A stretch of DNA of 64,000 nt from assembly GCA_949128115.1 (NCBI GenBank), contig OX421966.1:33683042-33747041 (forward strand), in the 5' to 3' direction. Numbering within the stretch: position 1 is the first letter of the stretch; every line of letters starts with the position of its first letter. Origin of the DNA: Anaspis maculata (lineage: Eukaryota > Arthropoda > Insecta > Coleoptera > Scraptiidae). A model generated the notes under the pieces. It ran no database searches. It saw nothing but the letters and a program-made list of their open reading frames with translations, and was not told where the DNA came from. Both the position numbers and the translations under genes were made by a program. Shown here in pieces: positions 20,981 through 33,697 of the stretch.

Positions 20981-23275
20981 TACCTATAAGAGCGAGCCAG
21001 TATTTAAACATTTTGACTTGTACATAGAGGTCAATAGATTGATGTTATGTTGAAAATTTATACTGTGTATTTTTGTGTTCAAACTCGTCGTCAGACCTAT
21101 CTCAACAATCTCGACAGCTCTATCATCGAACAACAAGAAGAGAGGCACAACGGGATGTCGTCCTGATACTAGATGATCATCGGCCAAGCGGTTCCAAAGG
21201 CGGGAAACGTGATTTAATTCAAATCAGTTGAATAAAACGGAAGTATAAGGGTTCCTTACCCATTCAGGAGTTTAAAAAGATAGCTGGGGTTTTTTCATAT
21301 CAATGTTGATATTACTTTTTTTGTGGTAAAATGGTTGTACATCACCAACCTTATAGTTACAAGTCATTTCTTTAATTATTCTGGAAATAGTTAACGCAAG
21401 ATAGTTACCGGGAGGAGGAAAAAAGTTGAATGTCTTTTCACTTGAAATAGTAGGCCTAGGCACTGACTACCAATTTTTTTCAATTTATCATCACTGAATA
21501 AAGAACTACCAAGTTTCACTCTTATACTTTGAAAATTCACTGATTCACTTGAAAATTGAATTATTATGATAGAAAACAAGTTTTTCGTAATATCCATCAG
21601 GAATGCTTCAAAATATTTAAAAAGTTCATATTTTGACCAACCCCTCCAATCCTGGTCTGATCACATTTTCATTTTCACTTTCAAAAATGAGTTCCAAGAC
21701 CCCAGAAACATCAGAAATGATACCCCACACCCCTCCGCCGATCAATGCTAAAGAAACAAGATAGTATTCAAATTCAGATAGGTGGCTGTTACTTGACTTC
21801 CGGTTGTCGCGCCGCTCCATTAGTGGCTGAATCGCGATCTACATATCAAATTCATGTTATAATGTTACCATGCAGGACCCATTCAGTGTCAATTCGTAGT
21901 GCATAAAAAACCTGTTATTATTTTGTTCTCTCCCCCTCCCCTTTGGGAAAATTTGATCAAAAACCAATTTCGTCTGAAAAATCACATTCGCAGACCCTGG
22001 AAACATTGGGAATGATATATCACACGTCACACGTCCACTTCGAATACCATTTGCCATCCAGTTCAAGAAATAAAGATTCCAAATTCAATATGGGGTGATA
22101 CCTACTGGGGCTCCTAGCGGCCGTAGCGTCTTCCAGTGGCAAAATCATGATATATTCATTCATTTGATCAGGAAACGTCGCCTAGCATGATTCTGTAGCG
22201 GCGTTCGATGCTTCAAAAAATAATAGTTGTCTTTTACTTGGCCCCCTTGAAAGCTTCGATTAACCGGCAGTTAATCGACTGGTGCAGCAGGCCAAATCCT
22301 TCATTTTTGTTCAAGGAATAATTATATTGCCAAATCTGTTGCTTTTATCACAATTTGCAGTATAATCCTGAATTTTGTCGCGAACCGCTAGCACTAATGT
22401 GGCGACATCTATTGCGCACTTGATTCTCAATACCTATTAGTACCAACGATAGTACCTACATCATGCGAGATTATCTTGATTTTCTTTTCGATACCTAAAT
22501 GAACGCAAAAAATCGAATGGAAAAGTATCTGAACTCCACGATCGCTTTCCTACACACATGGCATTTATCTAGGGATATTGATTTTTTTCTCCGAAGTCAA
22601 GGAAATTGGGAGCCAAAAAGACTTGTATTTGAATTAATTTTTCCCCAAAACCTGTGGAAGACCCCATTGGGCCATTGTGCTTGGATCTCTTTGGCCGGCC
22701 CGGCCCTGCAGTGCTTACGTCAACTTGATGTCATTCATAATACCACAACCCACCCCACAACCCAACCATAACAGCTTGATGACATTGAGTTCGTAGGTCG
22801 TGTTTCGTGTTGCGAACCGCGATCGGTCGCCTCATGTTTGTCTTTTTTTTGTTAATCGTCATCGGAGTTTGACCGTCGGTGGTTTATTTTTACTTTCTGG
22901 AAACTCTGAAAGTGGGAATGGTGAAAGTGTGAAGTTCTTAAGTCGTTACCAGTGATTTTAGATATCAGTGATAAAATCACAGTTCGTGAAATATCACCCA
23001 TCACTAAGTTGTGTTGTGAAAAAATGGGTGACGGTGTCATTATACGCCAGCATCAACCGCACTCAAGATCCGCGAAATGAACTAGTGAAGGTGAAGGCAC
23101 TTGATTTCGAAATTGGAGTTCAACTTCAAGACCAAAGACTGCGTATGACTTTCAAGGTAGGTAGCAAAGGTCTTCTCTTCTGTCGTAAGTTTTCTGCATA
23201 CAGCAAATTGTCGGCTAAGTGTGTACCTAAACCTGCTAGCTAAGTTTATTTGGGAGAATATCACAGGAAGACGAA
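20981..23275. other. Intergenic, nothing recognised
   Basis: Several short open frames (for example 22499-22771) without domain signals; no repeat arm found. Confidence 0.35.
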
Positions 23276-23428
23276 AAAAACTGCATTTATAGGTATGCGT
23301 CCCAGACTAATGTAGCCAAACGCCTATGGAGTTTGTTGTAGGAAAGAAAGTTTCTTTTTTCTTTTGGTCAGTCTTCCATTGGCGTTGGGCTACTCTAGTC
23401 AGGGACACCTATAAATGCAGTTTTTAGC
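23276..23428. mobile_element. Short palindromic MITE
   Basis: Ends 'aaaactgcatttataggt' and its complement at 23410-23427, with further pairing of the CCAACGCC / GGCGTTTGG-type blocks inside. About 150 bp. Confidence 0.75.
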
Positions 23429-23468
23429 GCATTTTCGTATGAAATCCACCATTAGCCGCGCTTTGAAG

Positions 23469-23519
23469 TCCGTCCGTCTGTCCGTCTGTCCGTCTGTCCG
23501 TCTGTCCGTCTGTCCGTCT
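23469..23519. repeat. (CTGTCCGT)n array
   Basis: About six perfect 8-bp units, followed by 'cttgtagttgaactcctcc'. Such GTCCGTCT arrays often sit at a fixed place inside insect transposons; no element limits were found here. Confidence 0.9.
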
Positions 23520-24844
23520 TGTAGTTGAACTCCTCCTAATCGAAAAGTCGTAGTGGTATCGGGTTTTTTGCAAATCATTGCTGATTGCCTGCGGATGGGA
23601 ATAGGCACAAAAAATATTCGGTTAGACCGCGCGATTGCAAGAAAAAAGTCAAAAATGTTTGAAAAGTCTGTATTCAATGCTACGGTGTGAACTTCTACAC
23701 CCAGGAATCTTGCGAACCGTTCTAGATACATGCATACCTTCAGCGAACGAAAGATGCAGAAAGAAATGAAGAAATTTCAAGTGAAAAAATTGACCTGATT
23801 CTCAAGAAAGATATCTCTATTTTTATGCGGAATCTATACTTATGCACTTATATGCAGATGCGATTTTCAAGTCGCGGTGCTGCGGTTCAGCAAGCTGCTT
23901 CTGGCTTCGTGCTTGTGATCGATATAGGTTTAATTCTTACATATAGGACATTTTCTAGTTTTGGTTGATGTCATTCTGTTGTTTTCATTTATTATTGACT
24001 ACTGGACTACTCATGTTTTCACTCGTGTTTTCATAAAGATTGATGATTTCTTGTGATACTTTTGGGACAATCTGTTTACAGGTAACAGTGAACAGTGTAC
24101 TCATCTGCACTCCGAAAATGCGCTCATAAGACTCACCCCCGTGAGGACTTTGCTACTTGTTTTCGTTTACCTGTGATATTCTCCCAATCTATCACGCTGA
24201 TAGTTGCTATGCACCAGCCAATAGAATGGCCAGTTGCTTAGTTACTACCAGAGTGATAAAGTTATCGCGTTGATAAAAGTTTGGTGGAACCCGAGGTTAG
24301 CCGACGAAATCCTAAATCGAAGCTGCCCATGTCACTGGGGCGTGACCTCACTCACAAAATAATATAGGCGAGAATATGGGTATAAAACTCTGGTATAAAA
24401 ATATAGTTTGCACCTATATCCCGTTCACTTTTTATTTTCAGTTAAATGACTTTTTTCAACAAAAATCAAGTGACAAGCTGAAGCGCTGGAAAGATACGGC
24501 TGATGGCCGCTGAGGTGACCGTGTCATAAAGGGGACCTCGATTTGGATTATTCTAGGGATTATTCCAAAAGTAGAAATGGACTACAAACAGTGGCCAAGA
24601 AGGTTTTTGAAGGGAAATTTTTGCGGAAGATCCACAAACTTTCGAGAAAAAAATTACGAAAGTTTGGAAACTACGTAGTGTATTTTTAGGGCCGGGCGGA
24701 TATGGAACCCCCCGAACGAAGTGGAAATAGTACTGAACAAAAGATAGGGGGACCAATCCATCAGAATCACCAACGGGACCGGGGAGCAAATTAGGGGTGT
24801 TGGGCGGGAAAAAGCTGAAATGAACGCGTCGTAAAACTTTAAAC
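23520..24844. other. Intergenic, nothing recognised
   Basis: No gene or repeat arm supported. The last 8 bases are one copy of the hAT-like target duplication. Confidence 0.35.
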
Positions 24845-25608
24845 CAGGGTTGGAAAATATCATGATATTTATATAAATATCAAAATATCATAATATCGGA
24901 TATTTATTGATATATTGGATATATATCCGATATTTTGATATTTTTTTGGAATTTTGATTTTTAGATAATGTTCAAGTCTGAAATTAAAACAAACACTACT
25001 TGGACAAAAAATTGGATAAAACATATATCGATTCATGAACAAAAATCAATCATAATATTATCAACAGTAATATCACAAGTGCTTAGATTTTCACGATAAT
25101 TTTGGTCAGGCGATTGCGATAGCTGATTGTAGCGATTATCCAGGGACAATCAGCCCGAGGGAAACGCCTGGCCAAAATTATCTGGGAAAATCTCGAGCAC
25201 GAGTGATATTTTGAAGATTATTACATAAAAGAAGTCCGAAGTGACAGCTGTCAGATTTTGTTGTTTACATGAATTTTATTCCGTTGCTATTGACAGTGGG
25301 ATTTAGATAAGTGAATATTATCCTTGTAGGTTTAATAATCAAGGGCGTTGTATGTAATAATCAATGTTATTCATATTTACAATAAATCGAAATTAAATTC
25401 ATTCTGAAAGGAAAACAAGTCGAGACAAAGAGACGTGCTGCATGCGTAAAGCATAAAGCCCAATTTCGCAGATCACAATGCTTTAAATTAACTCCATTGC
25501 GCAACATTTTTGTCGGATATATATCATGATATACATCAATAAATATCATGATATATATCGTGATATTTATTGTGATACATATCACTTGATATATATCTGA
25601 CAACCCTG
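24845..25608. mobile_element. Non-autonomous hAT-like element, 764 bp, perfect 8-bp duplication
   Basis: Ends CAGGGTTG and CAACCCTG (perfect 8-bp terminal inverted repeat) flanked on both sides by CTTTAAAC (24837-24844 and 25609-25616). Both subterminal regions consist of GATATTTAT / ATATATATC stretches. 8-bp duplication and CAGGG ends are hallmarks of hAT elements. No transposase frame inside, so mobilisation must have been in trans. Confidence 0.92.
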
Positions 25609-25616
25609 CTTTAAAC

Positions 25617-26148
25617 AGGGCTGAAAATCGTTAACAATCGTCAAAAACCATTGAAAAAAGAAATAAATGACACGTAATGGGAAAAAGTCGCGAAAAAGGC
25701 AGTCGACGCGTGTAAAGAAAGAATTAAATGCAGAAAAAAATAGCGGAAGAGAGCAAAAAAACAACGCATGGAAAGTATCGCGCAAAAGCATAAAAAGGAG
25801 TTGAAGTCGAGGTTGAAGTACCGAGTGAAGTACGTTTAGAAAGAAGGAATGAAACACAGAAAACGGGAAGAAGGCTTGAAAAATAGGTAGTTGACGCGTG
25901 TAATTTCTTGAATTGCTTTTAAATTCATATTAGTGGTTTTTTTTTTGAACGGCAATAATAATGATAATAAACGTTTTTATTACTGTTGACATCAAATCAC
26001 AAAAAAATATATATTCTTAAACTAATTAGAAAACTCATTCCCAACAGTAAATGGCAGGGTTCAGTCCCGAAGGACTGTTTTTCCACCCAACCTAACAAAG
26101 CCTATAACCATTGATTGTCTACCGATTACTTCACAACTACCTACTCAG
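25617..26148. other. Intergenic, nothing recognised
   Basis: A-rich sequence with many GAAAAA runs; no gene supported. Confidence 0.35.
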
Positions 26149-26286
26149 GGCTCGATACTAAGTTGCAGGCGCAAAGTTTAGGACTGCGTAACTCGCCAAA
26201 TACAGCGGTCTGATTGGTTGGTATCCGCCGTTGCTATAGTAACTGCACTTACGGCGGTCTCAGCCCCAACTTGGTATCGAGCCGTC
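26149..26286. mobile_element. Small MITE-like inverted repeat
   Basis: Left 'ggctcgatactaagttg' and right 'caacttggtatcgagcc' form a 17-bp inverted repeat, about 135 bp apart. No duplication identified. Confidence 0.6.
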
Positions 26287-27050
26287 ACTATCCATGTCAA
26301 TGGGCGATTCGCGATATCCACAGAGGCAATCAAACCGCCGCCGCCGGAGCCGAGGCATATAGCCAATCAATTTGAGCCAATCACGTGACTAAAATTTGAC
26401 CGTCCAACAACATGCCCCTGATTTTGAACTTGAATGTAACAGAGCACAAAGACTTGACTGCGTTTGTTTGACGTTTGTTTAACGTACTGGCGTTTTGCGA
26501 AGCACATGCATTTTCATATTTTTCGCATATAGCTCCTATTGTAGTCAAGCAACCATACAACCATACAATTTTTGTAGCATGATTTCATTCTCCACTCAAG
26601 TGATATAGGCAACAAACAATACAGCTATTTTCACTGTTGTCTACGTCGAGGCCGTGGAAGCCTACTGAAAGTTAGTATTGGCCGCTCGATTGGCCGTGCA
26701 TGACTCAAAAGCTGAAATATCTGGCACGTATTCTGTTTCCTTCTTTACAGCCTCCACTTTGAAAGGCACAATAAGGTGCAAGAAGCAATGTCGTTCGACA
26801 GCCGTCGGCTAACTGTCAAACTTTGACAGCTCTGAATGAAACGTCAATTGTCAAAAAAAGAACAGCAAGAACATGAATGGAGTGGTTATCATGGACAAGA
26901 CTTGAAAAAGGAATGGGAAGAATACCTCCATGGAGACCTCGATGGAGCCACACGCAGATGGTGACACAGTTTTCTGTGAACTTCTTCTTTTTGGAAGGGG
27001 GCTAGAAAGATTGTATTTTTTACTTCAGGAACCACCCTGTTGAGTGAATG
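26287..27050. other. Intergenic, nothing recognised
   Basis: No supportable gene or repeat. Confidence 0.3.
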
Positions 27051-27212
27051 GAAATGTCTCGGGAAATGTAGTATTATGCGTTCAGCTTTTATTTTCAACA
27101 CAGCAGGCGCGCATAATGGTGTGACATAAATGAATCCACCCTGTAAGAGCACTGTCAGTGGCATAGGGTTAGTGGAATACTAGAGTTTAGGTTATGCATT
27201 ATTTTCTGTGGT
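27051..27212. repeat. End fragment of the element nested at 30355-31480
   Basis: The order 'ttcagcttttatttt', GCAGGCG, 'tccaccctgtaa', CACTGTCAGTGG, 'taggttatgcattatttt' matches the complement of 31370-31480. Only one end is present. Confidence 0.7.
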
Positions 27213-28064
27213 TTTCGCTTTATTCGAAAATTCACAAAGCAACATGCACATGTCAACAACAAGCAACAAGCAATATGTCGGTAGTTTATTTTTGACAGCT
27301 CAATGTCCGAATCGAGGTCCGAATGGCATGCTATATGATTCGCTGTTCATCTTTCTCACATAAGAGGCTGTACAAAGACTTCATACACGAAACGAAGTAG
27401 CTGTTGGAACCTGCCTTCCGAGCAGGTAGATAGGCAGACACAGACTTTTGTACTCGCTTTTGTAGTTTTGTGATTACAGGAGGTGAAAGTGTAAATCACA
27501 GATGTATTACTTCACTTGGCTCTAGTGCTGCCTTGGTACGAACTGCGCAACAGAAAACATAGTTAATGCACGAGGCGCAGCCGAGTGCAGAAATCACACG
27601 AATGAAAGTAAGACACTTTACCGCGAGTTACGTACACTATTTTTCCTACGACCCGGAGAAAATTACATTAAAATTAAGACGTCATTTTCGTGTTCTTCTG
27701 TAAACATAGATTTTATAAAAACCAGTGGATAAATGATAATCACATAAATAAGAGTGATTTTAAATGGGTTTATAAAGAAAATGTGTATGTATTTCAAATT
27801 TTCAAAAATTGAAATTTCCAAAAATTTATACTTTTTTCACAATTTTAAATTTTTTTTCGAAAAACACCGTTTCTCTGACCACCCAGATTTATCAATACTA
27901 ATATTTTTTCATATATTTTAATTTTTTCTCGAAAAACACCGCTATTTTCTGATCAAGTCTGCCTGTGGCTGTTGTTATGCTTGAACATCTTACAAGCGAG
28001 CGGTACACCGAATCATTGCAAAAAGAATAAAGAATCCCATCAAGATCTAGTCTTTCAAATTTTG
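27213..28064. other. Intergenic, nothing recognised
   Basis: A short direct repeat 'tcgaaaaacaccg' occurs at about 27857 and 27933; nothing else. Confidence 0.3.
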
Positions 28065-28089
28065 ATTGCTTTCAAAATATAAGAAATGA

Positions 28090-28240
28090 TCTTTTTCGCC
28101 AAAAAAAAATCGGGAAATCGCAGGAATCGAACTCGGGCCTGCTGGACACACGCCACGCGCCTGTGGCAGCAGGTAAGGTCGAAGGTGGCGCCTCTTACCA
28201 TCAAGCTATCAGGGTATTTTCGTCGGCCGGCCAAAACCGT
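28090..28240 (-). repeat. tRNA-like head of a SINE or tRNA pseudogene
   Basis: On the minus strand: A-box-like TAGCTTGATGG and B box GAGTTCGATTCC within a T-arm whose stem GCAGG/CCTGC pairs. The A-to-B distance (~65 bp) is larger than in a normal short-arm tRNA, so it is unlikely to be functional. Different family from 5243-5461. Confidence 0.6.
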
Positions 28241-28683
28241 CATTGATAAAGGACACGAACAATTTCTTTTATCCTTTGAAGTGCAGTAGCGGCCTAAGGC
28301 CCCGGCTACCAGCCGGGAAAGGTACGTTTTGGTCATCAGCAGGTGTATGGGACTTCATTTATTAACAACGTGTCCTTGTGAAAAAATTGAAAATCCAATA
28401 ATGAAATTAGTGACATTTCAACCGTCATTTTGACATTTCAGTATGTTAACTTGATTCAAAGTATTTAAGTGTATTGGATGGGGCTGGTGAAGCTCAAGAT
28501 CTCTGAATAGACCCCCATTTATTATTTTGTGGTCATATTTGCATTGCTACCAAAGAATTATTCTGCTTTATAAGTGTAGGTGAGAATTTTATTCATAACT
28601 TCACAATTACTGTTGTTGAAAGGAAATTATGTAGGATTTTTATTTTTATACATCTCATCGCTAGGGTTAGGCCTTCGATAAGG
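28241..28683. other. Intergenic, nothing recognised
   Basis: 28256-28330 may be part of the same SINE as the tRNA-like head; the rest is unremarkable. Confidence 0.3.
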
Positions 28684-28926
28684 TTATATAAGCATGTCAA
28701 ACTCATACTTTCGGTTGAGAGGACATGACTGAGGCCAGTCCTGTAGGTGCGAATTATTGTTGGTTTGCTTGTGAATCAGAGTTGGGGTGGTATTGAATGC
28801 CGGTTTTCCGAAATTGTGATTGAATCGTCGTTTAAATTCGTATTGTTTCGTGATCCGAATGAACTGTGCGTTATAATAACGCACGGCTATAACGCACAGG
28901 TTGGGTAGGTTGACGTAATTGACCAC
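28684..28926 (-). pseudogene. Possible helix-turn-helix relic of a DDE transposase
   Basis: The 80-codon frame reads like the N-terminal DNA-binding domain of mariner-like or DUF4817-containing transposases: a basic FKRRFNHNFGKPA segment, then a threonine-rich helix, then SHLQDWPQSCPL in the place of the usual 'GS-DLPRSGRP' linker. The key glycine and arginines are lost and no catalytic domain follows. Weak, by eye only. Confidence 0.35.
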
Positions 28927-29573
28927 TTTCGGGCCTACTATAGCGTGTGAAAGGGGTCACTTTCGTAGGTGGTCGTAGGAAAAATCTTTTATTCAAGTAG
29001 TGTAGCATAGTAATGAATTTTTATTAATTAAGAGTACTTACACTTTTAGGAATTACTTTTGGATTCGTGGAATAATAGGCCCTTAATTCCAGTCATACAA
29101 TCATTTTTTTCAGTCGTACTTTTTAATAACTCCTAAATAAACACAGTATAATGTAGTTGAACAACAAAACACCATATATCTAGGTACTTGTAAAAGAGCG
29201 CCGTCTCGAGCGCCGTAAAGAGAACAAAAACTAACATCGCAACAGAAACAGAGCGATAATCTGTTTCACAATTTGTTTACAACGGAGGTTACCTCTCCGA
29301 CTCGCGATGAGCGTTAAAGTTAAGTGTAATAAGTAGTTGGCATAAGTACGGTCCGCAATAACTATTACTTAGTTTGTAATAATGCCGTAATGCCAGAGCG
29401 AGGAGTCAATAATGGTGATCGCACCCCGGATCCTTTTTATAACTGTCCCGGCGTGGATCTGATGAAGTGGGAGCGTTTTTCCGTATAGGTACACTTTTGA
29501 AACCATCTTTTATTCTTTGCACTGTACCAGGAGTACACCTTATCACTCATGCATGTGTGCAGAATGTTTAAAT
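28927..29573. other. Intergenic, nothing recognised
   Basis: No gene or repeat supported. Confidence 0.3.
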
Positions 29574-29726
29574 TAAGGACGGAGTTGAATTGGTAAGATA
29601 AGCGTTGCGGAATCAATTCTTGTGGTTAGCATTTCCAAAATCCAAAAATTAAAAAAATTATTTTTCGATTTTGGAAATGCCAATGGGCTCAAACCAAAGT
29701 ACATCCTTGTAGCTTTCGAAAGAGAC
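29574..29726. mobile_element. Truncated copy of the 6085-6387 MITE
   Basis: Starts TAAGGACGGAGTTGAATTGG, includes 'aagcgttgcg' and the hairpin centre 'ccaatgggctcaaaccaaag', and stops at 'agctttcgaaagagac', so the right inverted end and part of the left arm are missing. Confidence 0.8.
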
Positions 29727-30354
29727 TGTAGTGAGCTGAGTGTGAAGGTTCTCGGTGGAGTGAATTTGTGGCTCTTCTCTTAAGGAGGCCGCAATACCGC
29801 GTGGGTTCCTGAAAAAAGATAATACAAGATCAGTTGATTCGCGATGTTTGTTTTCTCAATTCGTAGCTGACTGATCAGTATAAATGCTAGTTCATCACTT
29901 CTCAGTCCCCCCATGAACACGGGGGGGGGGGAAGTATTGTAATCGTGCAGAAAAAAAGTTTTGAGATTTCGATGGATATATCCATTTTGAGGTCCCCCAA
30001 GACGATTAAGAGTAAAGACCATTTCCAGAATGATGTCTGTCTGTGGGTGCGTGCGTGGTTGTGTGTGTCTGTGATTAGTGTTTCGGACGAGACGAGACGA
30101 GACGAGATTTTGATGATCTCGATCTCGATCTCGAAAAATCTCGAAAGTAACGATCTCCTCTCGATTTTCCGAGAATCTCGAATTTAAGATCTCGATCTCG
30201 ATCTCGATCTCGCCGAGATCTCGACGAGATTATTGAAATAAAAGATGGAACAATCTAAATAAATGAGTCAGTGTCTGAAAACACCCTGTAGATAAGAAGA
30301 AGCGGCTGAATAAAAACAAAAGTCAATCAGACAAAAATATAAGTAATATTATGT

Positions 30355-31480
30355 ATTATGCATTCAGCTTTTATTTGCAACAAAGCAGGCCATGGAATTT
30401 TGTTTTTACGTTTTTTAAAATTAAAAATACCCAGACACTTCAGCTATTACAGCTGCCAGTCAGTGTCAGTGTTAATACTCTGTCAACTATACCAGCTGAT
30501 ATGAAGCAATGTTGTCTTTCCCCTTGCCGCTTAATTTTTGTGCTCACATCAGAGTAGGTGCTCACTGTGTTTGATAAAAAAAAGCCTGATGTTTCTGACA
30601 GTTTCTGATGTCAAAGCAGTTACAGAGTTGGTGTAAGATGGATTTTGATCTTTGGGTGTGGTTGAAGGAAGATTGGAATAACGTGAGAGAATCTTTTTAA
30701 AGATCAACCAGATGTGAAAGCTGTTATTCTGCCTACAAACATTTTGTGAAACTCCTTTCTTCAGTACTTTTTGGCCAGCTACCTACAGTGCTCAGTAAAG
30801 CTAGTAGTGAAATGAAAAAATCAATGAAGATGAAAACGAAGCGAGGACCTAGCTGATGAAAGTCCGTTTCAGATAGGATGGCTGAAAAGAAACTAAGAAG
30901 CTTATTGCTTGATTATGTTGCGAGCTCAAGTGATGGACAGTCCCTACCTATCTCCACAAATTTCCGGAGTCCGAAATGTTCCGAGTTCAAGTACCTTGTT
31001 TCTAAAAGTACCTACCCTAATAAAAAATAATAGGCCAGAGCCATCATTCGTTTCAATTCAATGGTCTTCACTTGTATTGTTATTGGTAGATGCCAGTACC
31101 AGATCGATCTCTATCGACTGAAAGAAACACGGCTTTCATGACACAGCTTCCTCCTTGTTAAATACAGCCAAATTCAAAATTTCTCTTCTCACTTTGTATA
31201 GCACCGCCTGTACAACTTCATTTGTTCCATATGTAGAATGAGGAAGAACTTCTCCACTACGCTTGAAGAATGACAAGCGGTTGATAGTTTATGTCATTCG
31301 GACATTCAATCAATCAGAAATGAACTTGCAACACTGTTCTGGATTTTGAAGTAAAGCGATAACCCCAGAAAATAATGCATAACCTAAACTGTGGCATTCC
31401 ACTGACAGCGCTTTTACAGAGTGGATTCTGTCAAACTAGGCTCGCCTGCTTTGTTGCAAATAAAAGCTGAATGCATAATA
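30355..31480. mobile_element. 1.1 kb element nested in the hAT-like element
   Basis: Inverted ends 'tattatgcattcagctttt' (30355) and its complement to 31480, extending through 'tttgcaacaaagcaggc'. Related end at 27051-27212. No protein recognised between the ends. Confidence 0.75.
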
Positions 31481-32093
31481 GGTACCTGATAACCTGATTG
31501 TAAATCTGTCTCACAATTGTCTCACAATCCAATCGAATTTTGGAGAAAATCTAAAAGTTACCTACTTCTTCAAAGTTTAATTTCAAATCTGAGTAGGTAC
31601 CTAAGTACCCACCTACAATATCCATTCGACTCTAAAACCTCTCTGTTAATTAGTTGAATAATTGCCCTCTTAGACGATGCTACCCACGTACTGGTAACAT
31701 CGGTTCTTTGGTTTTTTCCCTTACCTACTATGTATTATACCTACTTCTGATGCACGCTTTCATAGGCCCTCCTATCCTATCCCTATCCCCACCTTACCCT
31801 ATGTCTCTTTTATTCCGGCTGAACTCTACTAACAAAGACCGAAAGACTTTAAAAAGACCCAGAGTTTTCCTTGAGATGCACGTACGTACCTAGGTAAACG
31901 TTTTTCAACGACATTAGGTTTCGCTAGTGGTCTCGGATAACCCAGCTCCTTACCACTAGGTATCTTTGTCTATACTAACTGTACTATTTAGTTTACATGC
32001 ACAATTATACACAGTTATTTTCTTCCTTACCTAAATTCACAATTTCATCACTCATTGTGCTGAAGAATTCACTGAACACTGAACTAATTGATA

Positions 32094-32201
32094 AAGTCTG
32101 TCTGATTTCTACATGATTCTAGTGGGTTGCGATTCTGGTCGCCATCGGCCGATCGCGGCCTGAATCGCAGCCTACTAGATTCATGTAGAAATCAGACAGC
32201 C
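32094..32201. mobile_element. Small palindromic MITE inside the hAT-like element
   Basis: 'gtctgtctgatttctacatg' at 32096 against its complement near 32180-32199, with CTAGTGGG / CCTACTAG pairing further in. Confidence 0.7.
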
Positions 32202-32760
32202 TATACATTATTTGTACTTAACCTAATTACTGGAAGTTACAGGTTGTGCTCACTTATCACTCGAGCCGGCGGGAGGGACGGTCGAGGTCGACGGGATAGA
32301 ATTTTAGCGTCAGTCGCTTCTACTAGAACTATTTAGATGGCGCTCTTGGGTTTATCGAGATCTCGACGAGATCTCGACATGATAGATCTCGTTCTCGACC
32401 TTGGAGGTAGCAAGTGATCTCGATCTCGATCTCGATCTCGTCTCGAAATCTCGACGAGATCGAGACGAGATCGAGATTTTTCTCGTCACGTCCGAAACAC
32501 TATCTGTGATCTTTCACGATAACTGCCGAACCGAAACCGTCGACTGGATCGACTTAAAATCTGGTATGCAAACATGGTTCTACTGTGAAAAATTCCTTTT
32601 CAATTTCCTGCAAATCATTTCCAATCTTTCTCTCTAATTTTAACTCCCCACCCGAAGGATCGTTTCGAACTTGGTTTCGAACAAAGATTTCCATAGGTTC
32701 CTAGATACTAGTCGGGGAAGATTCGGGATGACACAATCGATTTCTTTCAATAGTAAAAAA

Positions 32761-33697
32761 ATTATGGGTCTAGTACAGATTTCAGGCATTTTTTGTGGTT
32801 AATCGACTAGCATTCAGCAGAAAAAAGTTCAGTTAATCTGCAATAAGCCTGATCATCTTTTTTTGTGAAACTGACGGTAGGACAGTTTGAGGAAATGTTG
32901 GAAATGTGCTAAAAAATAAGTTGTGAAAAATTGGTCTCTCATTTTCAGAAATATCGGTGGTAAATGGATGGGGCCTCCAGCCACTTTATTCTCATTATCT
33001 ATTATATTTTTCTAATCCCCTCAAATCAAACTTGAAAAAGATTTTTCCACAGTGGAATCGTAATTCATTTACTATCCAGATTATCAAGGATTTTAAATAT
33101 TTAGTATCGACCAAAAGCACCAGCAAAAAGTTTCAAATCTTCTTGAGCTGATCTTGAGCAACAAATGACACGATTCGCTTCCACGAATGGCCTTCAAACT
33201 GGCCTTTTAAAATTTATGACTCACCCTGTATATTAATAAGATTCCGAAACACATTCCACAGTTCGAAAAATATGCTTTACAGTTTGTTACAAATCGTTTA
33301 TAAAAGTCTACACATAAACAGAAATCTCGACGGAAATAAAGGGTCTTGAAGTCTCACCCTTCAGCTGCTTCATATACACCACGATATTTTAGGCTCTTCA
33401 ATTTACATTATTGACTCCCCAGTAAAATGAAAGGGAGTTTAATATACCTATCCGTCGTTATTTAAACTTTTTTTCAGTACGATCCAACACTCTCCCTTCC
33501 AGTAAAATGAAGAACGTGAATTTTCTCAACATTTTTCTGGCATTCTTGAAGAATTCCACCCGATTTCCTCAAACTGTCATAAACTGTTTCCATGATGAGT
33601 TTGGAACACCCTATAATGCGAAATGTAAAAATGCAGGTAATGATAATTGACCAACATAATTATTATTATTATTCAACCAACACTGAATATTAGGTAG
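32761..33697. other. Intergenic, nothing recognised
   Basis: Contains one 'caccctgtatatt' motif at about 33225. No gene supported. Confidence 0.3.

Larger units (their letters stand above)
30076..32502. mobile_element. hAT-like element, 2.4 kb, with GATCTCGA subterminal arrays
   Basis: Ends TAGTGTTTCGGACG and CGTCCGAAACACTA, flanked by the 8-bp direct repeat TCTGTGAT (30068-30075, 32503-32510). Just inside each end are arrays of GACGA and ATCTCG units (30087-30236, 32352-32490). The interior contains other elements and no transposase, so it is non-autonomous or internally replaced. Confidence 0.9.
29940..32760 (-). repeat. Repeat family A, copy 6, inverted and split by the hAT-like element
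   Basis: Left remnant 29940-30075 holds the complement of the family's terminal block ('tatatccattttgaggtc', 'gtctgtctg'). Right remnant 32503-32760 holds the 'tgcaaacatggttctactg' region and ends 'ggatgacacaatcgattt', the complement of the family start. The middle of the family is missing. Confidence 0.75.

Noticed and set aside
23469..23519. CRISPR-like or telomere-like array
   Set aside because: Plain 8-bp tandem units without spacers, and not the TTAGG insect telomere repeat.
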